The notes: a model not told the origin generated them from the letters alone. Shown: positions 1-9,452, numbered from the stretch's first letter. The stretch is 64,000 bases of DNA from Sphingorhabdus sp. EL138 (GCF_900258045.1 NZ_OGVD01000002.1:372001-436000); one strand, 5' to 3'. Numbers and translations: made by a program.

Positions 1-229
1 TGACTGTCTCCTTGGCTGCGCGTTTCACCGGCTCGACTGGCTCTGGTTTTGGTTTCGGCTCGGCTGGTGCGGTGGGTTCTGTGGCAACGGCTTGGCTGGT
101 TTCAACCGCAGTTTGATCCGCCCGGTCTTCGAGTATCGCTATCCGGTTGCGCAGCGAGGCAATGGTGCTGCGGGAATCGAATACCAGCACCGTGAGGACA
201 ATAATTCCGACAAAGACCAGGAATTCCAT
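1..229 (-). CDS. Membrane protein N-terminus, DUF2339-like (3' end outside window)
   Basis: An open frame starts at ATG 229 and runs off the left edge (76 codons visible). Residues 1-17 are a hydrophobic segment (MEFLVFVGIIVLTVLVF). A short helix with coiled-coil character follows (SLRNRIAILEDRA), then a Pro/Glu/Lys-rich linker. This arrangement of an N-terminal membrane anchor, short coil and Pro-rich spacer is typical of the start of large multi-pass DUF2339 proteins, but the diagnostic membrane domain is not in the window. The start codon directly follows the TGA of the S9 peptidase (TGA-ATG), so translation is probably coupled to it. Being a real gene is fairly secure; the family name is inference. 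Confidence 0.6.
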   Translation of the reverse strand, partial: MEFLVFVGIIVLTVLVFDSRSTIASLRNRIAILEDRADQTAVETSQAVATEPTAPAEPKPKPEPVEPVKRAAKETV

Positions 230-2185
230 TCACTTATCCCCGTTCAGCAGATATTCTTGCCAGAATAGAAGTGATGCCCAGAACTGGTAGTCTGCATTGG
301 CTTTCTTGCGAAAACCATGACCTTCGTTTTTGGCAAGCAGATGCCAAGCAGGCCGGTCATTGGCGCGAACTGCCTCGACAATCTGGTCCGCTTCGCTGGC
401 CGGCACGCGCGGGTCGTTGGCGCCGGTCACCACCATCAACGGGATATCAATTTCACTTGCGCGCCGCAGGGGACTGATTTCTTCCAGTTTAGCGCGCTGT
501 TCGGGTATGCGTTCGTCGCCATATTCAACCCGGCGCAGATCGCGGCGATAGGGCTGCGTATTTTCCAGGAAAGTGACGAAGTTGGATATGCCGACAATTT
601 CCAGTCCGGCCTTTAACTTGTCGCCATAGCGGAGCATCGAGGCCAGCGTCATATAGCCGCCATAACTGCCGCCGGTGACCGCGATGCGGCGCTTGTTGAT
701 GCGCTTGTCCTTTCGCAAATGAGAAAGGAAAGCACCGATGTCCTTCACGCTGTCTTCCCGCCGGAACGGACCGTTGTCGAGGGCGACAAACCGTTTGCCG
801 AAACCGGTGGACCCGCGCACATTGGGATAGAAGATTGCGATACCCAGCTCGTTGATCAGATAATTGTTTCGGCCTAGAAACCGCGGCGTGGCCTGTCCTT
901 CCGGCCCGCCATGAATATTGATGATCAGCGGACGTCTGCCCTTATGCTTTTCGGGATCGGGCCTGTACAGAAAGCCGGACATTTTCTCGCCATCGAAACT
1001 GGTAATTTCCACCAGTTCCGGCGCGACGTTATTGGCGGCATCCAGCCCGCCGGTTTCGCTTCTTGTCCAGCGTGTGATGGCCAGTGTTTTGGGGTTGAGG
1101 CTGTAACTGTCACTACCAGTCTGGTTAGCGTTAAGCGTGAAACCAAGCTCTCCCCATGGTGCGAATTTAATCCCGCCAATCACGCCCGCCGGCAGATCAG
1201 TCACCGTACGAACCGCACCGCTTTGCACATCATAGATTTTCAACACGGAACGGCCTGCCTGATTGACTTCATAGGCGATCCAGCGGCCATCCTTGCTAAT
1301 ATCAAAGTCGGAAATATCCCAGATTTTCTCGTCAATAACCGGTTCAAACATGGCTGTTTCCAGATTGACGGTACCGAGCCGCTGGACATCGCTGCCATCA
1401 TCCGACGCCGCCCAAAGGCGACCGTCCGGCGCAAATTGCAGACCGTTATAGGCAACCGGATTGCTGCTGTTGGTCAGCTTGCGCGATGTGCCATTGGCGA
1501 TATCGATAAGATGAAGCTGGTTATCGGTGACCGATACATAGTTGAAAACCAGCAGGTGCTTGTCATCGGGCGAAAAGTCGATCGGAAACCAGCCGCCACC
1601 GGAAGACGCGACCAGCATGACGGCGCTATCGGGCTTTGCCGGGTTCATCAGGTAGATGTCGTTATAAAGCCCGGTGCGCTTGTTGGACCCGAATGCCAGC
1701 AAATTGCCCTTGCTGGACCAGGGACCAAGACTGTTGCGACTCTTGCCATCAGTCAGCATTTTCGGGACGCCGTCTTTCAGCGCAAAAATCTGGTTCACCT
1801 CATTGCCGCCAATGTCCTTCTGGAACAACAAGGCGGATCCGTCCGGTGCGTAACTGGCTGACCGCGCGGGCTCGTCTCCAAAGGTCAGTTGCTCGCGCGC
1901 GCTGAGCGGCTGGGCAATTTTGTGTAGCTGGCTGGTGTCGGCAAAACGGGTGCGAACCAGCATCGCTCTGGTCACGGGATCCCAATCGACAAAACGTGCG
2001 GTCCGGAACTCCATGTAGGGGCGGGTTTTTTCCACCACGGACATTGGAATGTCAGGGACCTGGTCGGTCACGAGTGCAGCCGGTTTGGGGGCGATGACAT
2101 CTGCAGGTTCTTCCGCTGCAAGTGCGGCCGGGGCAAAAATTTGCAATGATACAGCAACCAGCGCGCCGATAGATATAATGCGCAT
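230..2185 (-). CDS. Secreted S9 family prolyl oligopeptidase-like serine peptidase
   Basis: 651 aa with a signal peptide (about residues 1-23, ending ALAAE), so the protein is probably periplasmic. A beta-propeller region (about 60-400, repeated WSPDG/APDG-type turns such as APDGSALLF and SPDDKHLLVF) precedes the C-terminal alpha/beta-hydrolase domain. The nucleophile motif GGSYGGY places Ser507; D591 (GANDPRVP) and H623 (NEGHGF) complete the triad. S9 enzymes of this DPP4/acylaminoacyl-peptidase group cleave short peptides, often after proline; the substrate here is unknown. It is divergent from pabB and abuts the downstream membrane-protein gene without a gap. Confidence 0.93.
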   Translation of the reverse strand: MRIISIGALVAVSLQIFAPAALAAEEPADVIAPKPAALVTDQVPDIPMSVVEKTRPYMEFRTARFVDWDPVTRAMLVRTRFADTSQLHKIAQPLSAREQLTFGDEPARSASYAPDGSALLFQKDIGGNEVNQIFALKDGVPKMLTDGKSRNSLGPWSSKGNLLAFGSNKRTGLYNDIYLMNPAKPDSAVMLVASSGGGWFPIDFSPDDKHLLVFNYVSVTDNQLHLIDIANGTSRKLTNSSNPVAYNGLQFAPDGRLWAASDDGSDVQRLGTVNLETAMFEPVIDEKIWDISDFDISKDGRWIAYEVNQAGRSVLKIYDVQSGAVRTVTDLPAGVIGGIKFAPWGELGFTLNANQTGSDSYSLNPKTLAITRWTRSETGGLDAANNVAPELVEITSFDGEKMSGFLYRPDPEKHKGRRPLIINIHGGPEGQATPRFLGRNNYLINELGIAIFYPNVRGSTGFGKRFVALDNGPFRREDSVKDIGAFLSHLRKDKRINKRRIAVTGGSYGGYMTLASMLRYGDKLKAGLEIVGISNFVTFLENTQPYRRDLRRVEYGDERIPEQRAKLEEISPLRRASEIDIPLMVVTGANDPRVPASEADQIVEAVRANDRPAWHLLAKNEGHGFRKKANADYQFWASLLFWQEYLLNGDK

Positions 2186-2211
2186 TCAGCGCTTCTCCCT
2201 GCTGAGTTTAG

Positions 2212-2238
2212 TTTATGCTTATGGACTAACAGCATAAA
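2212..2238. promoter_or_regulatory. Inverted repeat in the S9 peptidase / pabB divergent region
   Basis: TTTATGCT (2212-2219) and AGCATAAA (2231-2238) are perfect 8-bp inverted arms separated by 11 bp. They lie in the 72-bp region between two divergent genes, just upstream of the strong pabB ribosome-binding site (GGGGAGGAG, ending two bases before ATG 2258). It could be an operator serving either gene, or AT-rich promoter sequence that happens to be symmetric. No regulator is identified. Confidence 0.35.
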
Positions 2239-2257
2239 AAGCAATTAGGGGAGGAGA

Positions 2258-4048
2258 ATGATCTGCGACACCAGCCCTTTCATATTGCTCGATGACGCGC
2301 GGGATGGCGGTGAAGCTGTGCCAGCCCGGCTGTACAGAGATCCGCTCGAGATACTGCAGGCCCACACGCCGGCAGAGCTGAGCGCGGTGCTGGACCAACT
2401 GGGAGAAGCGAAAAAACGCGGGCTCCATGCAGCGGGTTACATGTCCTATGAAGCAGGCCTCGCCATGGAAGGACGGTTGGTTAAATATCTGCCCGACGAG
2501 CGGGCTTGCCCGCTGGCATGGTTTGGGTTGTTCAAGGATTACAGCCTGTTGGAGCCAGATTCTGTATTGAGGCAGCTTCCCGACGCGAAAGGCGCATGGT
2601 TGGGCAGCCTGAAGCCCGGACTTACTAGGCAGGACTATTACCACGCTTTCCAAAGGGTGCAGGATTATATTCTCGCTGGTGACATCTATCAGGCCAATCT
2701 CACTTTTCGGGCTTATGCAGCCTATGCTGGCCACCCCCTCGCTCTTTATGCGGCGATCCGGGACCGGGCGAAGGCAGGCTATGGCGGCGCCATATTTGAT
2801 GGTAAAAATTGGATGCTGTCCTTTTCGCCGGAACTGTTTTTCGCAATGAAAGACGGCCGGATTACGGCAAAACCAATGAAAGGAACAGCGGCGCGCGTGT
2901 CTGACGCCACCGCCGACGCAGCGGTTCGGGCGGAGCTACAGAGCGATCCCAAACAGCGCGCTGAAAATCTGATGATTGTTGATCTGTTGCGCAATGATCT
3001 GTCCCGGGTCGCGGAACCCGGCAGTGTGGAGGTGCCTGAGCTTTTCCATGTGGAAAGCTATCCAACGATCCATCAGATGACCTCGACCGTAACCGCCTGG
3101 CTGGCCGATAATTATGGTGCCGTTGACCTGTTGCGCCAAATATATCCCTGCGGGTCGATCACCGGTGCGCCCAAAATCAGGGCCATGGAGATTATCGATG
3201 AACTGGAAAAGGACCAGCGCGGCATTTATTGCGGTTCCATCGGGCGGATTGATGCCCGCGGCGATGCAGCATTTAATGTCGCCATCCGGACATTCTTTCT
3301 GACGGAGGGCCAAGAAAGTCTTTCCATCGGGCTTGGCTCTGGCATAGTGGCAGACTCTGTCGGGGGTGACGAATGGCGGGAATGCCTTGCCAAAGGGAGA
3401 TTTGCAGCTTTGGATGATCGCGGTGAACAGGTGTCAGGCGATAGAATTCCCGTCGATTTGATCGAGACAATGGCCTTCGATCCCGAACTTGGCATCCTTC
3501 GTCTCGAAGCACATCTGGAACGGATGAAGGCCAGCGCCGCCGCGCTAGAATTTGAATTTGACCGCCATGCCGCGCGCAACACGATACAGGCCATCACCTT
3601 TCATCAGGACAAACCGGCCAAGGTGCGATTGATGCTGTCTCGGTCGGGAGCGATTGCAATAGAACTGCAGCCGATGCCGGAACCACTTAATGAGCCGGTG
3701 GTAGTCAAACTCGCACCCATGCAAGCAAATGCCCAAGATTACCGCCTGCATCACAAGACCAGTGACCGCAGTGTTTATGATGCTCCGGACGTGAAAGGCG
3801 ATGCGCATCCGATATTTTACGATTCAGACGGCTATCTCACTGAAGGTGCCATCTGGAACATATTTGTGGAGCGCGATGGCAAGCTGGTGACACCGCCTCT
3901 TTCACGAGGCCTGTTGCCGGGAATATTGCGCCGGGAATTGCTGGAAAGCGGCGAGGCGATGGAGGCAGATTTGCAGGCTGGGGATTTAGACAGCGGTTTC
4001 TATGTAGGAAATAGTTTACGAGGTCTGGTGAAGGCCGAACTCGCCTAA
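2258..4048 (+). CDS. pabB: Aminodeoxychorismate synthase component I fused to 4-amino-4-deoxychorismate lyase (PabB-PabC)
   Basis: 596 aa with two catalytic units. Residues about 90-345 are the chorismate-binding domain, with family signatures PCGSITGAPK and GSIGRID; this converts chorismate plus ammonia to 4-amino-4-deoxychorismate. Residues about 385-590 are a class IV aminotransferase-like domain (VDLIETMAFDPE near its start, LTEGAIWNIF near its end), which would release p-aminobenzoate and pyruvate. Both steps feed folate synthesis in the cytoplasm. The length suits the known PabBC fusions. A separate glutamine amidotransferase (PabA) is not in the window. GGGGAGGAG just upstream supports ATG 2258. 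Confidence 0.93.
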   Translation: MICDTSPFILLDDARDGGEAVPARLYRDPLEILQAHTPAELSAVLDQLGEAKKRGLHAAGYMSYEAGLAMEGRLVKYLPDERACPLAWFGLFKDYSLLEPDSVLRQLPDAKGAWLGSLKPGLTRQDYYHAFQRVQDYILAGDIYQANLTFRAYAAYAGHPLALYAAIRDRAKAGYGGAIFDGKNWMLSFSPELFFAMKDGRITAKPMKGTAARVSDATADAAVRAELQSDPKQRAENLMIVDLLRNDLSRVAEPGSVEVPELFHVESYPTIHQMTSTVTAWLADNYGAVDLLRQIYPCGSITGAPKIRAMEIIDELEKDQRGIYCGSIGRIDARGDAAFNVAIRTFFLTEGQESLSIGLGSGIVADSVGGDEWRECLAKGRFAALDDRGEQVSGDRIPVDLIETMAFDPELGILRLEAHLERMKASAAALEFEFDRHAARNTIQAITFHQDKPAKVRLMLSRSGAIAIELQPMPEPLNEPVVVKLAPMQANAQDYRLHHKTSDRSVYDAPDVKGDAHPIFYDSDGYLTEGAIWNIFVERDGKLVTPPLSRGLLPGILRRELLESGEAMEADLQAGDLDSGFYVGNSLRGLVKAELA

Positions 4049-4079
4049 ATAAATCTACTCGCTTTTGATGGAGATATTT

Positions 4080-5354
4080 ATGACTGATCATCTGGAAACC
4101 ATGGCCGTGCATGCCGGAACCGAACCGGACCCGGCGACCAACGCTCGGATCACACCGATCTATCAGACCGCCTCTTATGTGTTCGATGATGTCGATCATG
4201 CAGCGGACCTGTTCAATCTCGACACTGTGGGCAATATTTATACCCGCATCATGAACCCGACCAACGGCGCGCTGGAGGGCAAGATTGCGGCGATGGAAGG
4301 CGGCGCGGCAGCGCTGGCGGTGGCTTCTGGCCATGCGGCCCAATTGCTGATTTTCCATGTGCTGATGGATCCCGGCGCACATATTGTTGCGGCGAAAAAG
4401 CTTTACGGCGGTTCGCTCAACCAGCTTGGGTATAGTGTCAAGAAATTCGGCTGGAACGTGACTTTCGTAGATGCTGACATCCTGGATGAAGTTAAAGGCG
4501 CGATTACCGATGATACGCGCTGTGTCTTCATCGAAAGCCTCGCTAATCCGGGCGGTGTCGTACAGGATATTGCGGGCATTGCCGATATTGCCCATGCGGC
4601 AGGCATCCCCTTGATTGTTGACAACACCATGGCTTCGCCAGCGCTTTGCCGTCCTATCGAACATGGCGCAGATATCGTGGTGGAAAGCGGCACCAAATTT
4701 CTCGGTGGTCATGGCAACAGCATTGCTGGCCTGATCGTGGACAGCGGTAAGTTTGACTGGACCAAAAGCGAGAAATTCGCCTTTTTGAACCAGCCCAATC
4801 CATCCTACCATGGGAAGATATTTACCGAGGCCTTTGGTCCGGTTGCCTTCATATTGGCTGCACGTGCGCTTTCGTTGCGCGACCTTGGTCCTGCTCTGGC
4901 GCCGATGAACGCTTTTAACATCCTGACCGGTATGGAAACATTGACGCTGAGGATGGAGCGGCATTGCGACAATGCGCTGGCACTCGCGAAATGGCTGCAG
5001 GGCCGTGACGAGGTGAGCTGGGTATCCTATGCTGGTTTGCCCGACAGCGAATATCACGCGCTGGCTCGGAAATATCTTGATGGCAAAGGCGGCGCGGTAT
5101 TCACCTTTGGTTTGAAAGGCGGATATGATGCGGGTACCAAACTGGTCTCCGCGGTGAAGATGTTCAGTCATCTTGCCAATATCGGTGACACCCGTTCGCT
5201 GATCATTCACCCGGCCTCGACCACCCATAGCCAGTTGTCGGGTGACGAGCTGGTCGCCGCTGGCGCTGGTCCGGATGTCGTGCGCGTCTCAGTTGGTATC
5301 GAGCATATTGATGATATTATAGCGGATATGGCCCAAGCGCTTGAATCCCTGTGA
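4080..5354 (+). CDS. metY: O-acetylhomoserine sulfhydrylase / Cys-Met metabolism PLP enzyme
   Basis: 424 aa. PLP-dependent gamma-class enzyme: Lys206 in SGTKFLGGHGN is the Schiff-base lysine, with the YTRIMNPTN and DNTMASP motifs ahead of it. MetY enzymes make homocysteine from O-acetylhomoserine and sulfide in methionine synthesis; the length (about 425) and GTKFLGGHG context fit MetY better than the shorter MetB/MetC group. The frame is open from TTG 4065, but GGAG at 4070-4073 is correctly spaced from ATG 4080, giving the usual MTDHLETMAVHAG start. It follows pabB by 31 bp. Two consecutive TGA codons end it, then a PhnA remnant follows in the same frame. Confidence 0.88.
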   Translation: MTDHLETMAVHAGTEPDPATNARITPIYQTASYVFDDVDHAADLFNLDTVGNIYTRIMNPTNGALEGKIAAMEGGAAALAVASGHAAQLLIFHVLMDPGAHIVAAKKLYGGSLNQLGYSVKKFGWNVTFVDADILDEVKGAITDDTRCVFIESLANPGGVVQDIAGIADIAHAAGIPLIVDNTMASPALCRPIEHGADIVVESGTKFLGGHGNSIAGLIVDSGKFDWTKSEKFAFLNQPNPSYHGKIFTEAFGPVAFILAARALSLRDLGPALAPMNAFNILTGMETLTLRMERHCDNALALAKWLQGRDEVSWVSYAGLPDSEYHALARKYLDGKGGAVFTFGLKGGYDAGTKLVSAVKMFSHLANIGDTRSLIIHPASTTHSQLSGDELVAAGAGPDVVRVSVGIEHIDDIIADMAQALESL

Positions 5355-5357
5355 TGA

Positions 5358-5501
5358 GTGAAGGCGACGGGGCAGACGCTAAAGCGCGGCACGTTGATCA
5401 AATCCATTCGCCTGACTGGCGATGCGCAGGAAATTGATTGCAAGCGTGAGGGGATAAAAGGCCTCGTCCTGCGGGCCAAATTTGTAAAAAAGCGCAGCTG
5501 A
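5358..5501 (+). pseudogene. Truncated PhnA/YjdM C-terminal fragment (47 codons)
   Basis: Starting at GTG 5358, right after the double stop of metY and in its frame, the sequence encodes 47 residues that match the C-terminal part of PhnA (YjdM) proteins: VKxxGQTLKRGT, IKSIRL, EIDCK, GIKGLVLR, FVKK. From memory the E. coli protein aligns here from its DLKVKG segment onward. The zinc-ribbon N-terminus and about 65 residues of the usual roughly 110-aa protein are absent; upstream is metY. It is most likely a gene remnant left by a deletion that fused phnA to the metY 3' end, although a translated mini-protein is possible. There is no clear ribosome-binding site. Confidence 0.6.
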
Positions 5502-5685
5502 TTCCTAACCGATCATGAAACGCCTGTTAAAAGACCATGAAAACAGTCGACAGCGATCTCCTGCACTTTTAGGTCAGCGATATTCCCGTTCGAACAACTG
5601 ATTGTTACAAAATTCCTGCTTGTTTTGTCATGATCCTATTGCGCGATAGCACAGACAGGATTATGCGCTGTTTTTAACGTCTTGA

Positions 5686-6915
<1,230 letters not shown>

Positions 6916-6918
6916 TTC

Positions 6919-7120
6919 CCTCAGGCGCCGGGCGCGGGAGTTTTCTGTTTAACCTCAGGCGCCGGTCGGCCTTGCCTCGTTACGCTCGGACGACGCTCTA
7001 GGGCGTTGCGCAGACGGTCGCGCTGATCCGACGCATCGCGTTGGCAAGCGCGACTGCGCGCCCGAGCTTATGCGAGGAAAGCCAAGCGGGCGGATGCCCG
7101 CGCCCGGCGCTTGAGGTTAA
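6919..7120. repeat. About 200-bp imperfect palindromic repeat element
   Basis: The gene-free stretch between aspC and 7259 is mostly one nested inverted repeat. Outer arms 6919-6937 (CCTCAGGCGCCGGGCGCGG) and 7098-7116 match 18 of 19 bases in inverted orientation. A second left copy at 6949-6965 (TTAACCTCAGGCGCCGG) pairs with 7104-7120 at 16 of 17. Further in, 6968-6988 pairs loosely with 7063-7083. The centre (about 7010-7060) is again partly self-complementary. No ORF is evident. It resembles a non-autonomous palindromic or REP-like element that would fold into a long hairpin as RNA or ssDNA; it could also help terminate aspC. Confidence 0.7.
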
Positions 7121-7258
7121 TCAATAAAGATTCCCTTCACCCGCTGAAACTGAATGTCGTCCTGTGATGGCGTTCACAACGTGGCAAGCAATCCTATATT
7201 ATCAGTGTAACCAATTCAGGGGTCGCTCCGAACAGAGGGTAACCACAAGGAAAACAAA

Positions 7259-7417
7259 ATGCCCAGTTTTTTGAAATCAGATTTAACCTATAGCCTGAGC
7301 GGCGGCTTCATCCTGGGGGCGCTAGCCCTGTTCTTCATGCAACCCTCCGAGGATCAGCAGGAGTTTAGCGAGAACCTCGCTCCAACGATGAGTGTTGCTA
7401 CCCAGGTAGTGAGTTAA
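7259..7417 (+). CDS. Small single-pass membrane protein, 52 aa
   Basis: ATG 7259 has AAGG at 7247-7250 with eight bases of spacing, a good ribosome-binding site. The 52-residue product has a short polar N-terminus, a hydrophobic segment (about residues 14-27, GGFILGALALFFM), and an acidic, soluble C-terminal tail (PSEDQQEFSEN...). It ends 27 bp before msrA, so the two are probably one transcript. I do not recognise a family. It could be an inner-membrane partner of the exported MsrA or an unrelated small protein. Confidence 0.55.
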   Translation: MPSFLKSDLTYSLSGGFILGALALFFMQPSEDQQEFSENLAPTMSVATQVVS

Positions 7418-7444
7418 ATCCAGCAAGAATACGGGGCGCCTGAT

Positions 7445-8182
7445 ATGAACAGAATTTTGCCAAAACTAGCGATTGCCGGTATCAGTGTTGCGGCCTTTGG
7501 TGGACTTTGGGCCACCGTTAGCACAACTGACCCAAGCAGTCAGAGCGCTCCCAGCCTGTTTACCAGTGAAGCCCATGCGGCTGAAAAAGCCACGATCATT
7601 CCTGCTCCTCGAATCAATGCCTCGGAAAAAGGCAAACGCGCTGTTGCGATATTTGCCGGCGGTTGTTTTTGGGGTGTCGAAGGCGTGTTTGAACATACCA
7701 AAGGTGTGATCAGCGCAGCATCAGGCTACCATGGAGGCACCAAACGCAGTGCGAATTACAAGCTGGTCAGCGCGGGCATGACCAATCATGCCGAAGCGGT
7801 GCGCGTCGTTTATGACCCGAGCGTCGTTAGTTATGGCAAGCTGATGCAGGTTTTCTTTTCGGTGGTAGCCGATCCGACAACTTTGAACGCGCAGGGCCCC
7901 GATCGCGGCAAACATTATCGTAGCGCGTTGATCCCAACCAACAATGCACAGGCTAAGGCGGCCCGCGCTTATCTGGCGCAGCTTGGCAAAGGCAAATATT
8001 GGAAACGGCCCATCGTGACCAAGATTGAAGCCTATAAAGCGTTCTATCCCGCCGAAAGCTATCATCAGGATTTCATGCAGAAAAACCCGCGTCAGGGTTA
8101 TATTGTACGCTGGGACAAACCCAAGATCGCTAATCTGAAGCGTCATTTCCCCAAACAATATCGTGCAAAACCCGTAACCTAG
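7445..8182 (+). CDS. msrA: Peptide-methionine (S)-S-oxide reductase MsrA, exported, single cysteine
   Basis: 245 aa. N-terminal hydrophobic stretch and AHAAE cleavage-like site (about residues 44-47) indicate export; the MsrA domain starts near residue 65. Catalytic Cys74 lies in GGCFWGVE with Glu79 following; GYHGG and NHAEAV are further family motifs. The enzyme reduces methionine-S-sulfoxide in proteins, here presumably in the periplasm. Cys74 is the only cysteine in the protein, so the usual C-terminal resolving cysteines of two- and three-Cys MsrA are missing. Regeneration must use a thiol from elsewhere, such as glutathione or another redoxin. The 52-aa membrane protein lies just upstream. 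Confidence 0.93.
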   Translation: MNRILPKLAIAGISVAAFGGLWATVSTTDPSSQSAPSLFTSEAHAAEKATIIPAPRINASEKGKRAVAIFAGGCFWGVEGVFEHTKGVISAASGYHGGTKRSANYKLVSAGMTNHAEAVRVVYDPSVVSYGKLMQVFFSVVADPTTLNAQGPDRGKHYRSALIPTNNAQAKAARAYLAQLGKGKYWKRPIVTKIEAYKAFYPAESYHQDFMQKNPRQGYIVRWDKPKIANLKRHFPKQYRAKPVT

Positions 8183-8284
8183 GCACGGTTTTTAAAAGTC
8201 GCGCAAAAAGTTACGCCCATTTAACCGGGTGTTAGTTTTGCCGTATTATACATGGCAGGATCGTATCACAGAACGGACAAGTCC

Positions 8285-8377
8285 ATGGTATCGCAAAATT
8301 TCGAATTTGCTATCGCGCTGACGTCCATAGTTGTGGGTATGGCTTTTATTTGGGTTGCACATAAACACCCCAATTAA
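8285..8377 (+). CDS. Possible 30-aa membrane peptide
   Basis: ATG 8285 to TAA 8375-8377 encodes a 30-residue peptide with a hydrophobic core (IALTSIVVGMAFIWVA) and a basic tail (HKHPN). It sits in the 209-bp region between msrA and the convergent infC. No good ribosome-binding site was found, and the frame could be chance. It is reported only because the composition is membrane-like. Confidence 0.22.
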   Translation: MVSQNFEFAIALTSIVVGMAFIWVAHKHPN

Positions 8378-8391
8378 TCGCCACTACCGCC

Positions 8392-8931
8392 TCATTTGGG
8401 ACAGAGCACCATCAGCATCTGACGGCCTTCCAGCTTTGGATAGGCTTCAACCTTGGCGGTTTCCTTCATGTCTTCCTGCACTCGCTGCAATAATTGCATA
8501 CCAAGTTGCTGATGTGACATTTCACGACCGCGAAAGCGCAGCGTGACCTTCACCTTGTCACCGTTGTCGATGAACTTGTTAACATTGCGCATCTTCACCT
8601 GGTAATCATGATCGTCGATATTGGGACGCATCTTGATTTCCTTGACGTCCTGTACCTTTTGGGTTTTGCGCGCCGCATTGGCCTTTTTCTGGGCCTCATA
8701 TTTAAATTTTCCAACGTCCAGAAATTTTGCGACCGGCGGAGAAGCGTTAGGCGAAACCTCTACGAGGTCCAGGCCAACATCCTTGGCTCGCTCGATCGCT
8801 TCGCCAGTGTTCATGACGCCGAGGTTTTCGCCCCTGTCGTCGATGACCCGCACAGTGTCGGAAATGATCAGATTGTTGAAACGTGGACCGCCTTTTACGG
8901 GCGGCGTGGGACGGCGTGGTGGTGCAGCTAT
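8392..8931 (-). CDS. infC: Translation initiation factor IF-3, AUA start
   Basis: 179 aa. The first internal Met-like codon is at 8853, but homologous sequence continues upstream ([21 protein letters not shown]), the usual IF-3 N-terminus. The only suitable initiator is ATA at 8931-8929, with AGGAG at 8944-8940 and an 8-nt spacing. IF-3 binds the 30S subunit, keeps subunits apart and rejects poor start codons. A rare start codon on infC is known from E. coli (AUU) as a negative-feedback device, and the same logic is inferred here. It lies downstream of thrS and DUF305; rpmI and rplT, its common partners, do not follow. Confidence 0.93.
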   Translation of the reverse strand: MAAPPRRPTPPVKGGPRFNNLIISDTVRVIDDRGENLGVMNTGEAIERAKDVGLDLVEVSPNASPPVAKFLDVGKFKYEAQKKANAARKTQKVQDVKEIKMRPNIDDHDYQVKMRNVNKFIDNGDKVKVTLRFRGREMSHQQLGMQLLQRVQEDMKETAKVEAYPKLEGRQMLMVLCPK

Positions 8932-8944
8932 GTTAAATACTCCT
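8929..8944 (-). promoter_or_regulatory. Shine-Dalgarno plus AUA initiation codon of infC
   Basis: On the minus strand AGGAG (8944-8940) precedes ATA (8931-8929) by eight bases, the ideal distance. Within the reading frame back to this point no ATG, GTG or TTG gives the conserved IF-3 N-terminus, so AUA is the best supported start. IF-3 itself discriminates against such codons, making this a plausible autoregulatory site. Confidence 0.75.
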
Positions 8945-9028
8945 AAAAAATCAAATGAAAGCGGCCAATAGCGGGAAATCGCTAGGGTCGCAAATTGTAT
9001 ATATACTTAATGGCTGGGAACCCCAGGA

Positions 9029-9451
9029 TCAATGGTTGGTGTGATCCTGTGAATCTGAACCCGCAGGTATTTTTTTGACCGGCACGGCATCATGCTTTTC
9101 CAGCCATTCACGCATCTGCGCGATTTCTTTGGTCTGGCTTTCGATAATCGTTTCGGCCAGCGCCCTGGTTTCAGGGTCTTTTCCATATTCCAAAACGATT
9201 TCCGCCATATCCACGGCGCCCTGATGGTGCGGGATCATCCCCTGCATGAAGGCGATATCCGGATCCGGATCGATGACACCCATGCCCTCGTGCATCCTTG
9301 CGTTGGCTTGTTCATAAGCTATTTCGGCTGCACTTTTGTCTGTGGCACCGCCGCGCACAATTTCCATATCCGGCTCGTTTGCAGTGTTTTCAGGGCTGCA
9401 GCTGGTCAGAAACAGACCAGAAGCAACAAGTGCAGTTACGCCAATTTTCAT
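9029..9451 (-). CDS. DUF305 family lipoprotein
   Basis: 140 aa. Lipoprotein signal with lipobox LTSC (Cys18), so it is probably anchored in the envelope. The DUF305 core is marked by FMQGMIPHHQGAVDMA, a Met/His-rich helix. Some family members are linked to copper or other metal handling, which is only suggestive here. Its ATG lies one base after the thrS stop codon, with GGAGA inside the thrS 3' end as ribosome-binding site, so translation is coupled to thrS. infC lies 97 bp downstream on the same strand. The insertion of this gene between thrS and infC is unusual. Confidence 0.85.
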   Translation of the reverse strand: MKIGVTALVASGLFLTSCSPENTANEPDMEIVRGGATDKSAAEIAYEQANARMHEGMGVIDPDPDIAFMQGMIPHHQGAVDMAEIVLEYGKDPETRALAETIIESQTKEIAQMREWLEKHDAVPVKKIPAGSDSQDHTNH

Positions 9452-9452
9452 A

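Noticed and set aside
911-1861. 316-aa plus-strand frame opposite the S9 peptidase
   Set aside because: The peptidase frame has clear signal, propeller and catalytic motifs; the opposite frame lacks any motif and a ribosome-binding site.
4049-4079. SAM-II or other riboswitch before metY
   Set aside because: Only 31 bp separate pabB and metY, too little for any known SAM riboswitch.
3837-5228. 463-aa minus-strand open frame opposite metY
   Set aside because: It is a shadow of metY and the pabB 3' end. It has no domain similarity or plausible start, and its composition follows the antisense codon pattern.
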